DNA of 64,000 bases from an uncultured bacterium (lineage in GTDB: Bacteria; Bacillota; Clostridia; Lachnospirales; Lachnospiraceae). Under the pieces are notes generated by a model. That model was not told the origin of the DNA, ran no database searches, and saw nothing but the letters and a program-made list of their open reading frames with translations. The position numbers were made by a program, and so were the translations under genes. Shown here piece by piece: positions 27,099 to 36,919 of the stretch (positions within the stretch are counted from its first letter, which is position 1; every line of letters begins with the position of its first letter). Location: positions 1-64,000 of the forward strand of contig CAMTMP010000011.1 in the NCBI GenBank assembly GCA_947073545.1, given 5' to 3'.

Positions 27099-28183
27099 GA
27101 GTGTTTGTAAATCGTAAGATAAGAAAGCTGTTTGTGCATATGGCTTTGTGTATAGGGGCGGCAGTCCTGTGCGCCGCGCTGTCTGCGCCATTTTGCGCGA
27201 TGATCATGGGAGGTGCGGCGCTTGCTTTCTGCTATCGATATTTTTGGCGGCAGGACAGACAGATGGAGGCGGCCGCCTTACAGATCCGGGCGTTTCTTGC
27301 AGGGGACAAAGACGCCCGCATCGCCTGTGATGAGGAGGGGGAGATTTACCGGCTTTTTCATGAAATCAATACACTGGCAGCGGTCTTAAACGCGCAGGCG
27401 CAGAAGGAAGGGCAGTCCAGGGAGTTTCTCAAGGACACGATTTCGGATATTTCCCACCAGTTGAAAACACCCCTTGCCGCATTAAATATTTATAACGGCA
27501 TCATGCAGTCGGAGGCGGAGACGGGCGGGTTTGCAACGATTCGGGAATTTGCCGGGTTGTCGGAACAGGAATTGGACCGGATTGAGACGCTGGTGCAGAA
27601 TTTGTTAAAGATTACGAAATTCGATGCGGGCACAATGATGATAGAGAAGCAGCCGCAGGATCTCGCGGTGATGATAGGGGAGGTGGAGAAGCGGTTTGGA
27701 TTCCGCGCAGAGCAGGAGAAGAAGCAAATCGTGCTCGCGGGCAGTGCGACCGTTCTCTTTTCGTGCGATCGAAGCTGGATTTCGGAGGCGCTTGACAATC
27801 TGGTGAAAAATGCGCTGGATCATACAAAGAGCGGGGACAGTGTATGGATGACGTGGGAGAAATCACCGTCCGCCGTCCGCATTACTGTGAAGGACAATGG
27901 AGCGGGCATCCACCCGGAAGATCTGCATCATATTTTCAAACGGTTTTATCGCAGCAGATATTCTCAGGACACGCAGGGAATCGGACTGGGACTTTCACTT
28001 GTGAAAGCGGTGGCGGAGGCTCACGGAGGCACGGTCTCGGTGGACAGCAGGCTGGGGGAGGGGACGACTTTTGTGATGCTGTTCCCGACTGTCGGGAAAA
28101 TTCCGGAACATCCAAGCTGTGCAGAACACAGCGCATTCTCCGAATCGGGATCACAGGCGCCCCGGTTTATTACAAAATTGTAA
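27095..28183 (+). CDS. Sensor histidine kinase, short-loop (intramembrane-sensing type)
   Basis: 362 residues. Two membrane helices (about 12-32 and 36-50) with almost no loop between them mark an intramembrane-sensing kinase. HisKA phospho-His121 is in SDISHQLKTPLAAL. HATPase boxes are EALDNLVKNALDHT, VKDNGAGI and GIGLGLSLVKAVAEAHGG. The ATG overlaps the regulator stop. Such kinases usually get their signal from the BceAB-type transporter they control, here encoded next. Confidence 0.92.
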   Translation: MRVFVNRKIRKLFVHMALCIGAAVLCAALSAPFCAMIMGGAALAFCYRYFWRQDRQMEAAALQIRAFLAGDKDARIACDEEGEIYRLFHEINTLAAVLNAQAQKEGQSREFLKDTISDISHQLKTPLAALNIYNGIMQSEAETGGFATIREFAGLSEQELDRIETLVQNLLKITKFDAGTMMIEKQPQDLAVMIGEVEKRFGFRAEQEKKQIVLAGSATVLFSCDRSWISEALDNLVKNALDHTKSGDSVWMTWEKSPSAVRITVKDNGAGIHPEDLHHIFKRFYRSRYSQDTQGIGLGLSLVKAVAEAHGGTVSVDSRLGEGTTFVMLFPTVGKIPEHPSCAEHSAFSESGSQAPRFITKL

Positions 28184-28289
28184 TCTGGGCGAAGTATGTG
28201 TGTAGTATGTAAGCGCTATTCTTTCTTAAAGGGTGCGGTGTGGAAGCGCCTTTTGATAGTGAATAAAATTGGGGAAAGAGGTGCTTAGA

Positions 28290-28973
28290 ATGAATTTACT
28301 GGAAGTGAGCAAAATCTGCAAGACCTACGGCAGCGGTGAGGCGGCGGTGGAGGCGCTTAAGAACGTCAGTTTTTCCGTTCCCAAGGGGGAGTATGTGGCG
28401 ATTGTGGGAGAGTCCGGTTCCGGCAAGAGTACACTGCTCAATATGATCGGGGCGCTTGATACGCCCACATCGGGTAAGGTGCTGGTCGACGGCAGGGACA
28501 CCTTTGCCATGAAGGAGAAAAACCTTACCGTTTTTCGCAGGAGAAACATCGGGTTTATCTTTCAGGCATTTAACCTGATTCCGGAGCTGACGGTAGAGCA
28601 GAATATCATTTTTCCGCTGCTTTTAGATTACCAGAAGCCGGACAGGAAATATCTGGAGGAGCTGCTTTCGGTGCTCAATCTGAAAGAGCGGAGGAACCAT
28701 CTGCCGGGCCAGCTCTCGGGCGGGCAGCAGCAGAGGGTGGCGATTGGCCGTGCGCTGATCACAAGGCCGGCTCTGATTCTGGCGGACGAACCGACGGGAA
28801 ATCTGGACACCCGAAACAGTGGCGAGGTGATTGCGCTGCTTCGTGAGGCTTCCCGGAAATACGAGCAGACCATCATAATGATAACCCACAACCGCATGAC
28901 CGCCCAGACCGCGGACAGGGTGCTTGAAGTGTCGGACGGTGTGCTGACGGATCTGGGGAGGTGTGCGCAGTGA
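28290..28973 (+). CDS. ABC transporter ATP-binding protein (MacB/BceA type)
   Basis: 227 residues from the ATG at 28290 after AGAGGTG. It has Walker A GESGSGKST, Q-loop FIFQAFNLIPELTV, signature [15 protein letters not shown], Walker B LILADEPTGNLD and H-loop IMITHN. This is the lipoprotein-release/macrolide/bacitracin exporter class that pairs with FtsX-like permeases. It overlaps the permease start by GTGA. About 100 bases separate it from the kinase gene, so it may have its own promoter under control of the regulator. Confidence 0.93.
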   Translation: MNLLEVSKICKTYGSGEAAVEALKNVSFSVPKGEYVAIVGESGSGKSTLLNMIGALDTPTSGKVLVDGRDTFAMKEKNLTVFRRRNIGFIFQAFNLIPELTVEQNIIFPLLLDYQKPDRKYLEELLSVLNLKERRNHLPGQLSGGQQQRVAIGRALITRPALILADEPTGNLDTRNSGEVIALLREASRKYEQTIIMITHNRMTAQTADRVLEVSDGVLTDLGRCAQ

Positions 28974-31351
28974 AAAACAGGGAGATGAAAAGTTATTTAA
29001 ATCTGATTCCCATTTCCGCCAGAATCCGCAGAAAGCAGAACCGCCTGATTTTATTATGCATTATCTTTGCGGTGTTTCTCGTGACGACGGTTTTTTCCTG
29101 TGCGGAAATGATAGAAAAGGGACAGACAGAGGAATTAATCAGACATCACGGCAGTCATCATATTGTGGTTGGCGGTATATCCGAAGTGGCAGCGGAGCAG
29201 ATCGCGGCAAGGGAAGACGTGTCTGCGGCGGCGTGGTGCAAGGCGCTTGGGGAGGATGTCTACGAGGGGTATTATATCAATGACACACGTGTCATATTGT
29301 ACGGCGCGGAAGAAAACTATATTGACGATATCAGGGCATATGAGCATGAGGGTGCATTTCCCCAAAATGACGGGGAGATTATGCTAAATACAAGCGCGAA
29401 AGAGCGGCTTGGCGTGCAGACGGGCGACAGCGTTACCATTCATGTTCCGGCAGGGGACTTCACTTTTGTGGTGAGCGGGTTCTGCGATGACGAGTGGGAA
29501 AAGTACGACAAAAAGTTTGAGGATGTGAGCGCCTATATCAGTGTGAACGCCTTTGACAGGATTTGCGCCGCAGACAAAACGGGTGATTGTGACACAAGTG
29601 TTATGGAGGAGCGGACGGCAGCGGACACGGCACTAAAGACGGCGTACTATGTGCGTTTTACAAAAGAAGCGCATATCAAAAGCGTAATTTTCGATTTGAA
29701 GGCGCAGTATGGACTGGCGGACGGGGATATCGAAGAAAATCTGGCTGTTATGGGGAGTTCTGGAGAAAGCAGCAATATGGCGATGCAGAGTTTCTATTCA
29801 CTTGCCGCCATTGTATTTGTACTGATTCTGACTGCGGGCGTGTTGATGATCTCAAGCTGCATAAACAGTACGGTTACACAGCGGACAAAGTTTTTCGGTA
29901 TGATGCGTTGTATCGGGGCAAGCAGGGAACAGGTGATGCGTTTCGTGCGGCTCGAGGCACTGAACTGGTGTAAGACGGCGATTCCTGCCGGGTTGATTGT
30001 CAGCGAGGTATTTACGCTTGTACTGTCTGTGATTTTGCGATACAAGGTGGGCGGCGAGTTTGACGATTTCCGCTATCGGTTTAGCGTGACCGGTATTGTG
30101 TCGGGCGTTCTGGTGGGCGTGATATCGGTATTGCTTGCCGCCCATGCGCCTGCGAAACGGGCGGCGGCGGTGTCTCCCGTGGCGGCGGTATCGGGCAATG
30201 CGGACACCGGCAAGGCTGTCGCTCATGCAGCAAACACCCGCATTTTTAAGGTGGAGCGCGCGATGGGCGTCCATCATGCCACATCGGCGAAGAAGAACCT
30301 GATTCTGATGTCCTTATCCTTTGCCTTTATGGTTACTCTGTTTCTGGTGTTTTCTGCCGGTCTGGATTTGTTTAAGCGGTTTATGCCTTCGGAGAACGAT
30401 TTAAGTCCGGAAATCGGCATTGCCGCGTCAGACAATTCTCTGGGCAGGGGAATGAAAGAGGAAATAAGCGTTTTGTCCGGCGTGGAAACGGCATTTGGCT
30501 GCGCCGTATGTTATGATGTGCCTGCGGAGATTAACGGGGTTTCCGGAAGTGTCGATCTGATTTCCTATGATGACTGGATGTTTGACTGGTCAAAGAAATC
30601 TGTCGCCAGCGGCGATTTGAAAAAGGTTTCCGGCGATACGGATTATGTGATGACGATCTTTAACATGGACAGCCGCTTAAATACCGGGGATATTGTCACG
30701 GTCGGAGATACGAAGCTCACCATTGCCGGCGTGTGCTCGGAGGGAATAGGAACGGAGAGCCGTCCGGCGATTGTCTGCACGGAGGAAACGTTTACGCGTC
30801 TGACAGGCGAGACGGGTTATTTATTGCTCGGCTTTGGACTTGCAAAGGATGCGCCGGAAGAGACGGTGGAGACAATACGAGCCATGGCAGGTGAGAATGA
30901 CTTTGTGGACAGACGGGAGGATGAACAGACGAGCAATTCCGGTTTCTGGGTTTTCCGCATTGCGGCTTATGGTTTTCTGGCAGTCATTGCCCTGATCACG
31001 GTTTTTAACATTATGAATAACATTTCCATGAGCGTTTCGGCAAGAACGAAGCAGTACGGCGCCATGCGGGCCGTGGGGATGAGTGATGTGCAGATGATAC
31101 GGATGATCGCGGCCGAGGCGGCAGTTTATGCGGTCTGTGGTCTGGTTTCCGGCTGTATTGCAGGGCTGTATTTACACCGGCTGTTTATGATAAAGATTGT
31201 GTTTGCTCATTTTGGCGGATCGTGGAGAGTCCCCTTCGCAGAGCTTGCGGTGATTACAGGCATTGTCGTGCTTTCCTGTGTGGCTGCCGTATGCGTGCCC
31301 GCAGGGAAAATCCGGGAGATGGCGATTACGGAGACGATCAATGAGCTGTAA
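28970..31351 (+). CDS. FtsX-like ABC transporter permease
   Basis: 793 residues from the GTG at 28970 (GGGGAGG upstream; the GTGA overlaps the ATPase stop). The plan is an N-terminal helix (about 22-42), a large outer domain, three helices (about 280-400), another helix near 445, a second outer domain (about 465-660) and three C-terminal helices. This duplicated MacB_PCD/FtsX layout fits exporters or extractors of envelope-active compounds. The preceding kinase and regulator suggest inducible resistance or cell-wall stress response. The ligand is unknown. Confidence 0.88.
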   Translation: MKNREMKSYLNLIPISARIRRKQNRLILLCIIFAVFLVTTVFSCAEMIEKGQTEELIRHHGSHHIVVGGISEVAAEQIAAREDVSAAAWCKALGEDVYEGYYINDTRVILYGAEENYIDDIRAYEHEGAFPQNDGEIMLNTSAKERLGVQTGDSVTIHVPAGDFTFVVSGFCDDEWEKYDKKFEDVSAYISVNAFDRICAADKTGDCDTSVMEERTAADTALKTAYYVRFTKEAHIKSVIFDLKAQYGLADGDIEENLAVMGSSGESSNMAMQSFYSLAAIVFVLILTAGVLMISSCINSTVTQRTKFFGMMRCIGASREQVMRFVRLEALNWCKTAIPAGLIVSEVFTLVLSVILRYKVGGEFDDFRYRFSVTGIVSGVLVGVISVLLAAHAPAKRAAAVSPVAAVSGNADTGKAVAHAANTRIFKVERAMGVHHATSAKKNLILMSLSFAFMVTLFLVFSAGLDLFKRFMPSENDLSPEIGIAASDNSLGRGMKEEISVLSGVETAFGCAVCYDVPAEINGVSGSVDLISYDDWMFDWSKKSVASGDLKKVSGDTDYVMTIFNMDSRLNTGDIVTVGDTKLTIAGVCSEGIGTESRPAIVCTEETFTRLTGETGYLLLGFGLAKDAPEETVETIRAMAGENDFVDRREDEQTSNSGFWVFRIAAYGFLAVIALITVFNIMNNISMSVSARTKQYGAMRAVGMSDVQMIRMIAAEAAVYAVCGLVSGCIAGLYLHRLFMIKIVFAHFGGSWRVPFAELAVITGIVVLSCVAAVCVPAGKIREMAITETINEL

Positions 31352-31409
31352 GACGGATCCGGAAAGAGCTGGTGAGGGACAGCGGTTTTTCGGCGCCAGG
31401 CATGGACAT

Positions 31410-32807
31410 TTACCGGTATTCGGGCAGGGGAATATACAGAAACAGGTCGAAAATTCCGTTTTCCGTTTTGATTTCCAGACTGCCGTGATATCTTGTCACA
31501 ATTTCATGGATGCTTTTCAGCCCTAAACCGTGATTTCTTTTATCCGATTTCGAGGTAGGCGGAATCAGGCCGTGCGCAGACGGCTTTCCGGACATGGAAG
31601 CCATCTGCGTTTCGGTCTGTGAGCGGGCGTTTTCCGGGTCCGGATCAGGATTGCAGACTTCCAGACAAAACAGACCTTTGTCTGCCCTGCATTTCAGAGA
31701 AATTTTTCTCTGCGTTTCATCCAGCTTCATGCACGCTTCCACGGCGTTGTCGAGAGCGTTTGCGTACAGGGCGCAGAGATCCGTTTTGTCGTAGGGGAGC
31801 GGCGCCGGAATTTTCACATCCATTTCCAGACGGATGTGGCACCGCTCCATTACGCTTTTTTTTACGGTCAGCACGGCGTTGACGGTGGAATCCCCACAGT
31901 AGGCGAAGGATTGGGAGAGCGCCGTATGGCCGGACAATTCCTCAGCGTAGGCCGCCCGTCTTTCTTCAGGCAGGGAGGATAAGACCTGAATGTGGTTGGC
32001 CAGATCGTGCTTTAAACGCCGGATTTCAAAGTGCTGCTGCTCCATCGCTTCGTAATACCGGCGGTTGATTTCCGCGAACATGCTCTGCTGTTCCAGCTTC
32101 CGCTGTTTTGCCAGAACCGTGACGCACCAGAGCAGACAGATGAAGGCAAACAGGGCAATCAGCAGTAAAACGGCATATTCCCTGTGCGCCATAGCATTTA
32201 CATTGTAATCATAGTGGCGAAGCAGGGTGACCACGGTCATTACAATGCCAAGGGGAATGAACGTGAGAAAGAGCAGTAACTGCCACATGCTGTCTGAGAG
32301 GGCATAGTCCTTGTCGGGCGCATTTTTTTTCGTGTAAAGGAAGAGGAGCAGCGCAAAGGGCAGAGTGAACAGGCTGGAAACGTGGTAGCCGTGTTCGGAC
32401 AGCATCCATGTCCCGTCCAGAGTATGGTTGATATCGCTGCCTCCAAAAATGACCATGCTGATTCCAAGCTGCCCCGGCGGAAACAGAAAATCGTGGATAT
32501 AGTTATCCCGCAGGGCGCTGAAGGAAAAGATTGTGCTGGAAAACAGAAGCCCGATGGTTACTTTCTGCCAGAACGTGCCCTGGCAGGATAGAAATACAAT
32601 AACCAGAAAAACGGGAGTGGTTGTCAGAATATTAAAGGGATCCCCAATAAAGATGATCATAGCGCACAGCAGCATACAGCCCCCGAAAAGCAGAAAACGT
32701 CTGCCTCTTTTTTCGGAAAGTGCAATCAGATATGACATGGCGTGCATAATCAGCCAGCCGGAAAGCAGGATGGCGGACAAGTGCAGGATATTCAGCAGGG
32801 TTATCAT
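31410..32807 (-). CDS. GHKL-type sensor histidine kinase
   Basis: 465 residues from the ATG at 32807, which overlaps the regulator stop (ATGA); GGGAGA lies upstream. About six membrane helices occupy residues 1-230. A coiled segment with the phosphoacceptor motif FEIRRLKHDLANHIQVL follows, then a GHKL ATPase (DLCALYANALDNAVEACMKL; NHGLGLKSIHEIVTRYHGSL). This is the AgrC/NatK-like partner of LytTR regulators. The signal is likely a membrane or extracellular ligand. Confidence 0.9.
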   Translation of the reverse strand: MITLLNILHLSAILLSGWLIMHAMSYLIALSEKRGRRFLLFGGCMLLCAMIIFIGDPFNILTTTPVFLVIVFLSCQGTFWQKVTIGLLFSSTIFSFSALRDNYIHDFLFPPGQLGISMVIFGGSDINHTLDGTWMLSEHGYHVSSLFTLPFALLLFLYTKKNAPDKDYALSDSMWQLLLFLTFIPLGIVMTVVTLLRHYDYNVNAMAHREYAVLLLIALFAFICLLWCVTVLAKQRKLEQQSMFAEINRRYYEAMEQQHFEIRRLKHDLANHIQVLSSLPEERRAAYAEELSGHTALSQSFAYCGDSTVNAVLTVKKSVMERCHIRLEMDVKIPAPLPYDKTDLCALYANALDNAVEACMKLDETQRKISLKCRADKGLFCLEVCNPDPDPENARSQTETQMASMSGKPSAHGLIPPTSKSDKRNHGLGLKSIHEIVTRYHGSLEIKTENGIFDLFLYIPLPEYR

Positions 32808-33520
32808 GTGAAAGTATCTCCCATCATAGATTTGGCTATTTTTTGCAGGGCGGCCTCCCGGTATTTTCTGCTGCATGGAAGTTCCTGCCCGAGGACGGTC
32901 ACAGAATCGCTGCCGAGGTAGTCCACATGAGCCGGATTGATCAGATAGCGCTGATGAATCCGCACGAAACCGGCGGACAGTCTGGCTGCGATTTCATCCA
33001 GTCTGGCATAAAAAGGATACGTACCTTTGGCGGTCACCAGAATGACTTTCCGTCTGTCGGAATAGAAGTAGAGGATGTCGGAGTAGAAAAAACGCCATGT
33101 GCCGTCTATGTTTTTCAGAGTAAAGGTACGGGATTCCTCCTGTGCTGATTTGGCCCGCACACGTCCGATTAACTGCCGCAGTTTTTCTTCCCGGACCGGT
33201 TTCATCAGGTAATCCAGTGCGCCCACCCGATAGCCGTCAAAGACATAATCAGAGTAGCCCGTCACAAAGACGATGAGGATCTGTTCGTCAAACATTCTGA
33301 TTTTTCCGGCGGTTTCCATGCCGTTTAACCCCTTCATTTCCACGTCCAGAAAAAGCAGGTCGATTTCGCCCGGATGGTTTTTAAGCCACGAGGCGGCGTT
33401 TGTGCCCGAAGAAAATTCGTAGACGATCGACTCACAGTCCTCGATCAGTAATTTTTCCAGTTGGATGCGCAGGGCGTCCCTTGCATCCGTCTCATCATCA
33501 CAGATTGCGATTCGCAGCAT
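32804..33520 (-). CDS. LytTR-family response regulator
   Basis: 238 residues from the ATG at 33520 (MLRIAICDDE). The receiver has Asp59 (IDLLFLDVEMKGLNG) and Lys in DYLMKPV. The LytTR DNA-binding domain includes IDGTWRFFYSDILYFYSDRR, FVRIHQRYLINPAHVDYL and LPCSRKYRE. LytTR proteins bind paired direct repeats; three suitable repeats lie in the divergent intergenic region at 33628-33689, so the downstream ABC genes are the likely targets. Confidence 0.92.
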   Translation of the reverse strand: MLRIAICDDETDARDALRIQLEKLLIEDCESIVYEFSSGTNAASWLKNHPGEIDLLFLDVEMKGLNGMETAGKIRMFDEQILIVFVTGYSDYVFDGYRVGALDYLMKPVREEKLRQLIGRVRAKSAQEESRTFTLKNIDGTWRFFYSDILYFYSDRRKVILVTAKGTYPFYARLDEIAARLSAGFVRIHQRYLINPAHVDYLGSDSVTVLGQELPCSRKYREAALQKIAKSMMGDTFT

Positions 33521-33627
33521 ATGGATCTCTCCTTCCGTCTTACGGTAAATGGCATGGCACAGACCGCCTGCATGCCATCGCAGATATTTTACCATATTTT
33601 TAAGAGACAGTCCTGCCCGGTCTTTCC

Positions 33628-33689
33628 AAACTTTACATCCAATCAGTCTAAACTTTACATCATGTGTAAAATTCGGTCAAACTTTACAT
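33628..33689 (+). promoter_or_regulatory. Three AAACTTTACAT repeats, probable LytTR operator
   Basis: Identical 11-base repeats start at 33628, 33650 and 33679. The first two are spaced 22 bases apart, two helical turns, as is usual for LytTR dimers. Between repeats two and three, TTTACA and TGTAAA form a small palindrome. The sites lie between the regulator gene and the ABC transporter genes. Confidence 0.72.
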
Positions 33690-33839
33690 GCGGACTGTCA
33701 GGAATGACAGCCGCATCTTTGGCGGGCGGTATTTGTAGTATGCTTATTATGCAAATCTGCCATGCGAGGTAACTTTGCAGAAAGTCAGCGGGAAGGGAAA
33801 CAGGCATTCCATTCCGCCAGTAAAAAGGAGGACACAGTT

Positions 33840-34577
33840 ATGCTGTATGTGAAAGAGCTGTACAAATCTTACGAGACAGGCAAAAACAAATATGAGGTGT
33901 TGAAGGGAATTGATTTCCATGTACCACAGGGGGAGTTCGTGGCGGTCATGGGGCCGTCGGGCTCCGGAAAAACCACGCTGTTAAACTGTATTTCCTGCTA
34001 TATTCCCTTTGACAAAGGAAACATCAGGCTGGGCGGCATGGAGCTGGCAGGGATGAATGAGGAGGAACTGGCAAGGGTCAGAAATACGAAGATCGGGTTT
34101 GTATTTCAGGACTTTATGCTCCTGGACGGGCTGACGATCCGGGAAAACATTCTGGTGCCCCGTATTGTGCAGGAAGAGGTGGGGCAGGAGGCAGAAAAGC
34201 TGGCAGATCAGCTTGCGGCCATGTTTGGCATCGTGCATATTCTGAATAAATATCCGGCGGAAATATCCGGCGGTGAGAAACAGCGGGCGGCGGTGGCCCG
34301 GAGTCTGATCAACAATCCGCTCATTATTCTGGCGGATGAGCCGACGGGAAATCTGGATTCCAAGTCCAGCCGGGCGGTGATCGAGACGTTTATCCATGCG
34401 AAACAGAAAATGAATGCCACGATTTTCATGGTGACCCACGACAGTTTTTCCGCGTCCTTCTGCGACAGGGTGATTTTGTTGAAAGATGGCAGCATATACC
34501 GCCAGCTTGAAAAGCAGGAAGAACGCAGCGTATTTCAGGACCGGCTTCTGGACGCGATCAAAGAGATGAGTGAATAG
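33840..34577 (+). CDS. ABC transporter ATP-binding protein (BceA/MacB type)
   Basis: 245 residues from the ATG at 33840, preceded by AAGGAGG. It has Walker [14 protein letters not shown]-loop FVFQDFMLLDGLTI, signature ISGGEKQRAAVARSL, Walker B IILADEPTGNLDSK and H-loop FMVTHD. The permease gene begins 11 bases later. It is probably regulated by the divergent LytTR system through the repeats just upstream. Confidence 0.93.
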   Translation: MLYVKELYKSYETGKNKYEVLKGIDFHVPQGEFVAVMGPSGSGKTTLLNCISCYIPFDKGNIRLGGMELAGMNEEELARVRNTKIGFVFQDFMLLDGLTIRENILVPRIVQEEVGQEAEKLADQLAAMFGIVHILNKYPAEISGGEKQRAAVARSLINNPLIILADEPTGNLDSKSSRAVIETFIHAKQKMNATIFMVTHDSFSASFCDRVILLKDGSIYRQLEKQEERSVFQDRLLDAIKEMSE

Positions 34578-34588
34578 GGGGGACTACG

Positions 34589-36718
34589 ATGGGCACGATG
34601 ACAAATATGAAGCAGATGGAACAGAAGCTGCAGAAGGCGGACAGGAAGCAGTCGCGTCTTTATCTGTTCTGTAATTTTATGGCGCTTATGATTATTTCGG
34701 CATATTCTGCGCTGATGCTTTCGCCCACGGTGCAGAAGGTGTTTCCGAAGGGCGGCGACAGCGCGAAGCAGATGTACATGATCTTCGTGATGACGCTGGT
34801 GGGATGCGTGGTCTTTACGATCTACGCGCTTGGACTGTTTTTCCGGCATAAGTCCGGGCAGCTCGGCGTTCTGATGGCTTTGGGGGCTTCCAGAAGGCGC
34901 CTTGCGCCGGGACTTTACCAGGAAGTGATTTTCTTGAGCGGTGTGTCCGCCATTGCAGGGACGGCAGCGGGCTTTCCCTTCGTGCAGGTGATCTGGCAGT
35001 CGTTTCGCCTGTTTCTGGTGGACAGCTCAGATATGGTTCTTATGTTTGATTTCAGATGTCTGTTTGTCTCTCTGCTGTTTTTGCTTTTCGTGGTGGGCTT
35101 TGCCTGTCTGACGGCGTGGCGGTATTTGAAAAAAACAAATATCATGGAAGTGATCCGGGAAGAGCATATTAACGAGCCGGTGAAGGAGCTTGGCAGATGG
35201 TGCGGCCCGGTGGGCGTTTTGGTGCTCCTTGCAGGCGCGGTGATGGGATATCAGGCTCCGAGCGCATGGCATGTGTGGTTTTCCGCTTATCCGCCTGCGT
35301 GGGCAGGTGTGTTCTATGCCCCTGTGTTCCCCGGACTTTATATGGTCATGCTGCACACGGTGGTGCACGGATGGAAGAGTCATCGGAAGAATCCTTATAA
35401 GAATATCATTTCCCGGAGCATGATGAAGTTTCAGGGAAGACAGACGGTCAATAATATGCTGGTGATTACCCTGCTGGTCGCGGGAGGATGCTTTGCCATC
35501 TTCTATGTGCCGACAAACGCCATATCGTCGCTGATTCACTACGCATCCCAGCCCTTTGACTATTTTTATAACTATCAGGCGGATCAGACGGTGCCGGACA
35601 GGGAAGAAGTGGAGGCCCTTGGCAGGGAATACGGTCTTTCATTTAAAGACTGGAAAGCGTGCGGTTATGTCACTCTGGGAATCGGCGGAGATGCTATGAT
35701 TGAGGAGGAGGACGGCAGAAGCTATCATATCGAATATGTGGAGATGAAGAGTGAAGCGACAGTACTTTCCGAGGATGCATACAGGGAACTGACAGGACAG
35801 GAGGTTGACGTGGAGCCGGGAACTTACTTCAATCTCACGAACGAGGAAGAAACGGCGCTGTTTACCAACGAGTCGGCAAGGGAATTTACCAATATGGTGA
35901 CGCGAACACAGCTTGCCACGCAGTTTGCGGGATATCTGTACTTTGATCTTTTGGTAGATGTGGATAGGGACTGCTGTGTGCTTGACAATGAGGACTACGC
36001 TCTGATATCCGGGGGACTGACGGATGACTGGAGAGGGCAGTTCGTAAGGTTTAATGTGGACGGAGAGGATTCCTATCCCTTTGCCAATGCCTTTTATCAT
36101 CGCTTTGTGTCATCCTTTGACGCATCCTGTGAACGCCCTTCCTACTATGACAGAGTGCAGAAGATCCGGGAGAACGAGGAGGGGAAAGTGTACTGGGGGG
36201 ATACGGACGATATGACGACCATCAGTTACGACATGTCGGATTCCTTTATGTTCAGAACCTTCTGGGTGTATCAGCCGGATTTTCGGATTTTGAACCAGAA
36301 TGATTATGCAAGGAATATGGGGGTGATGTTTATGATGTTTCTCTTTATCTTCCTCGTGTGCATGATTACGGCGATGGTGGTGTGCTACACCCGCTGTCAG
36401 AGCATTGCGATCAACAACCGTTATATTTTTGACGATTTGAAAAAGCTGGGGGCTTCCCCCGCCTTTCTGGACAGGGAAGTGCGCAGCCAGTGCGGCAGCG
36501 TCTTTAAAGTGCCTTCGCTGGTGGGCACGTCCGCCATGTTCCTGCTCTTTACCATGATCCTGTACGCGAATGACGGCAGAATTATCGGGGCGGAATGGGC
36601 GGCAATGGGCGTCTGCCTGTGTATAACGGTGGCAATCGGCGGGGTGATTTACGCGGTGTACCGCTCGGCGGTGAAGGTGATTAAGGGGCAGCTTGGGATC
36701 ATCTATGTGCGTAAATGA
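34589..36718 (+). CDS. FtsX-like ABC transporter permease (BceB-like)
   Basis: 709 residues. Four helices in the first third (about 25-45, 67-87, 120-150, 155-180), two more around 205-270 and one near 290-315, a large outer domain (about 330-570), then three C-terminal helices (FMMFLFIFLVCMITAMVVCY and following). One large loop between helices and about ten helices resemble BceB exporters. GGGGGG precedes the ATG. It partners with the ATPase just upstream. The substrate is unknown; peptide antibiotic defence or self-protection is plausible. Confidence 0.88.
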   Translation: MGTMTNMKQMEQKLQKADRKQSRLYLFCNFMALMIISAYSALMLSPTVQKVFPKGGDSAKQMYMIFVMTLVGCVVFTIYALGLFFRHKSGQLGVLMALGASRRRLAPGLYQEVIFLSGVSAIAGTAAGFPFVQVIWQSFRLFLVDSSDMVLMFDFRCLFVSLLFLLFVVGFACLTAWRYLKKTNIMEVIREEHINEPVKELGRWCGPVGVLVLLAGAVMGYQAPSAWHVWFSAYPPAWAGVFYAPVFPGLYMVMLHTVVHGWKSHRKNPYKNIISRSMMKFQGRQTVNNMLVITLLVAGGCFAIFYVPTNAISSLIHYASQPFDYFYNYQADQTVPDREEVEALGREYGLSFKDWKACGYVTLGIGGDAMIEEEDGRSYHIEYVEMKSEATVLSEDAYRELTGQEVDVEPGTYFNLTNEEETALFTNESAREFTNMVTRTQLATQFAGYLYFDLLVDVDRDCCVLDNEDYALISGGLTDDWRGQFVRFNVDGEDSYPFANAFYHRFVSSFDASCERPSYYDRVQKIRENEEGKVYWGDTDDMTTISYDMSDSFMFRTFWVYQPDFRILNQNDYARNMGVMFMMFLFIFLVCMITAMVVCYTRCQSIAINNRYIFDDLKKLGASPAFLDREVRSQCGSVFKVPSLVGTSAMFLLFTMILYANDGRIIGAEWAAMGVCLCITVAIGGVIYAVYRSAVKVIKGQLGIIYVRK

Positions 36719-36919
36719 GTTGTGCAGGGCGTCAGTTAATGAGATGCTTCTGATAAAGGAAAACATGCAAATGCGGTGGGATTTGCGTGTGGATAAATCG
36801 GGAGGACAGCATGGCGGCACGGTTTCAGAGGAGATGGAGGAGCTGCTTGGGCGGATGTGTTTGTAATGGCTGTGTTGATGTGGTAGAATGGACGCAGGCA
36901 GTCGAAGAAGGAGTCCCCA
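36719..36919. other. Intergenic, possible gene remnant
   Basis: 201 bases. A 31-codon open frame at 36771-36866 (ending VSEEMEELLGRMCL) looks like the C-terminal tail of a lost gene, without a convincing ribosome site. GTTGATGTGGTAGAAT near 36873-36888 could be part of a promoter for the glycosylase gene. Confidence 0.3.

Noticed and set aside
26346..27191. 281-codon open frame on the minus strand
   Set aside because: It lies opposite the OmpR-type regulator with its complete motifs; there is no recognisable product.
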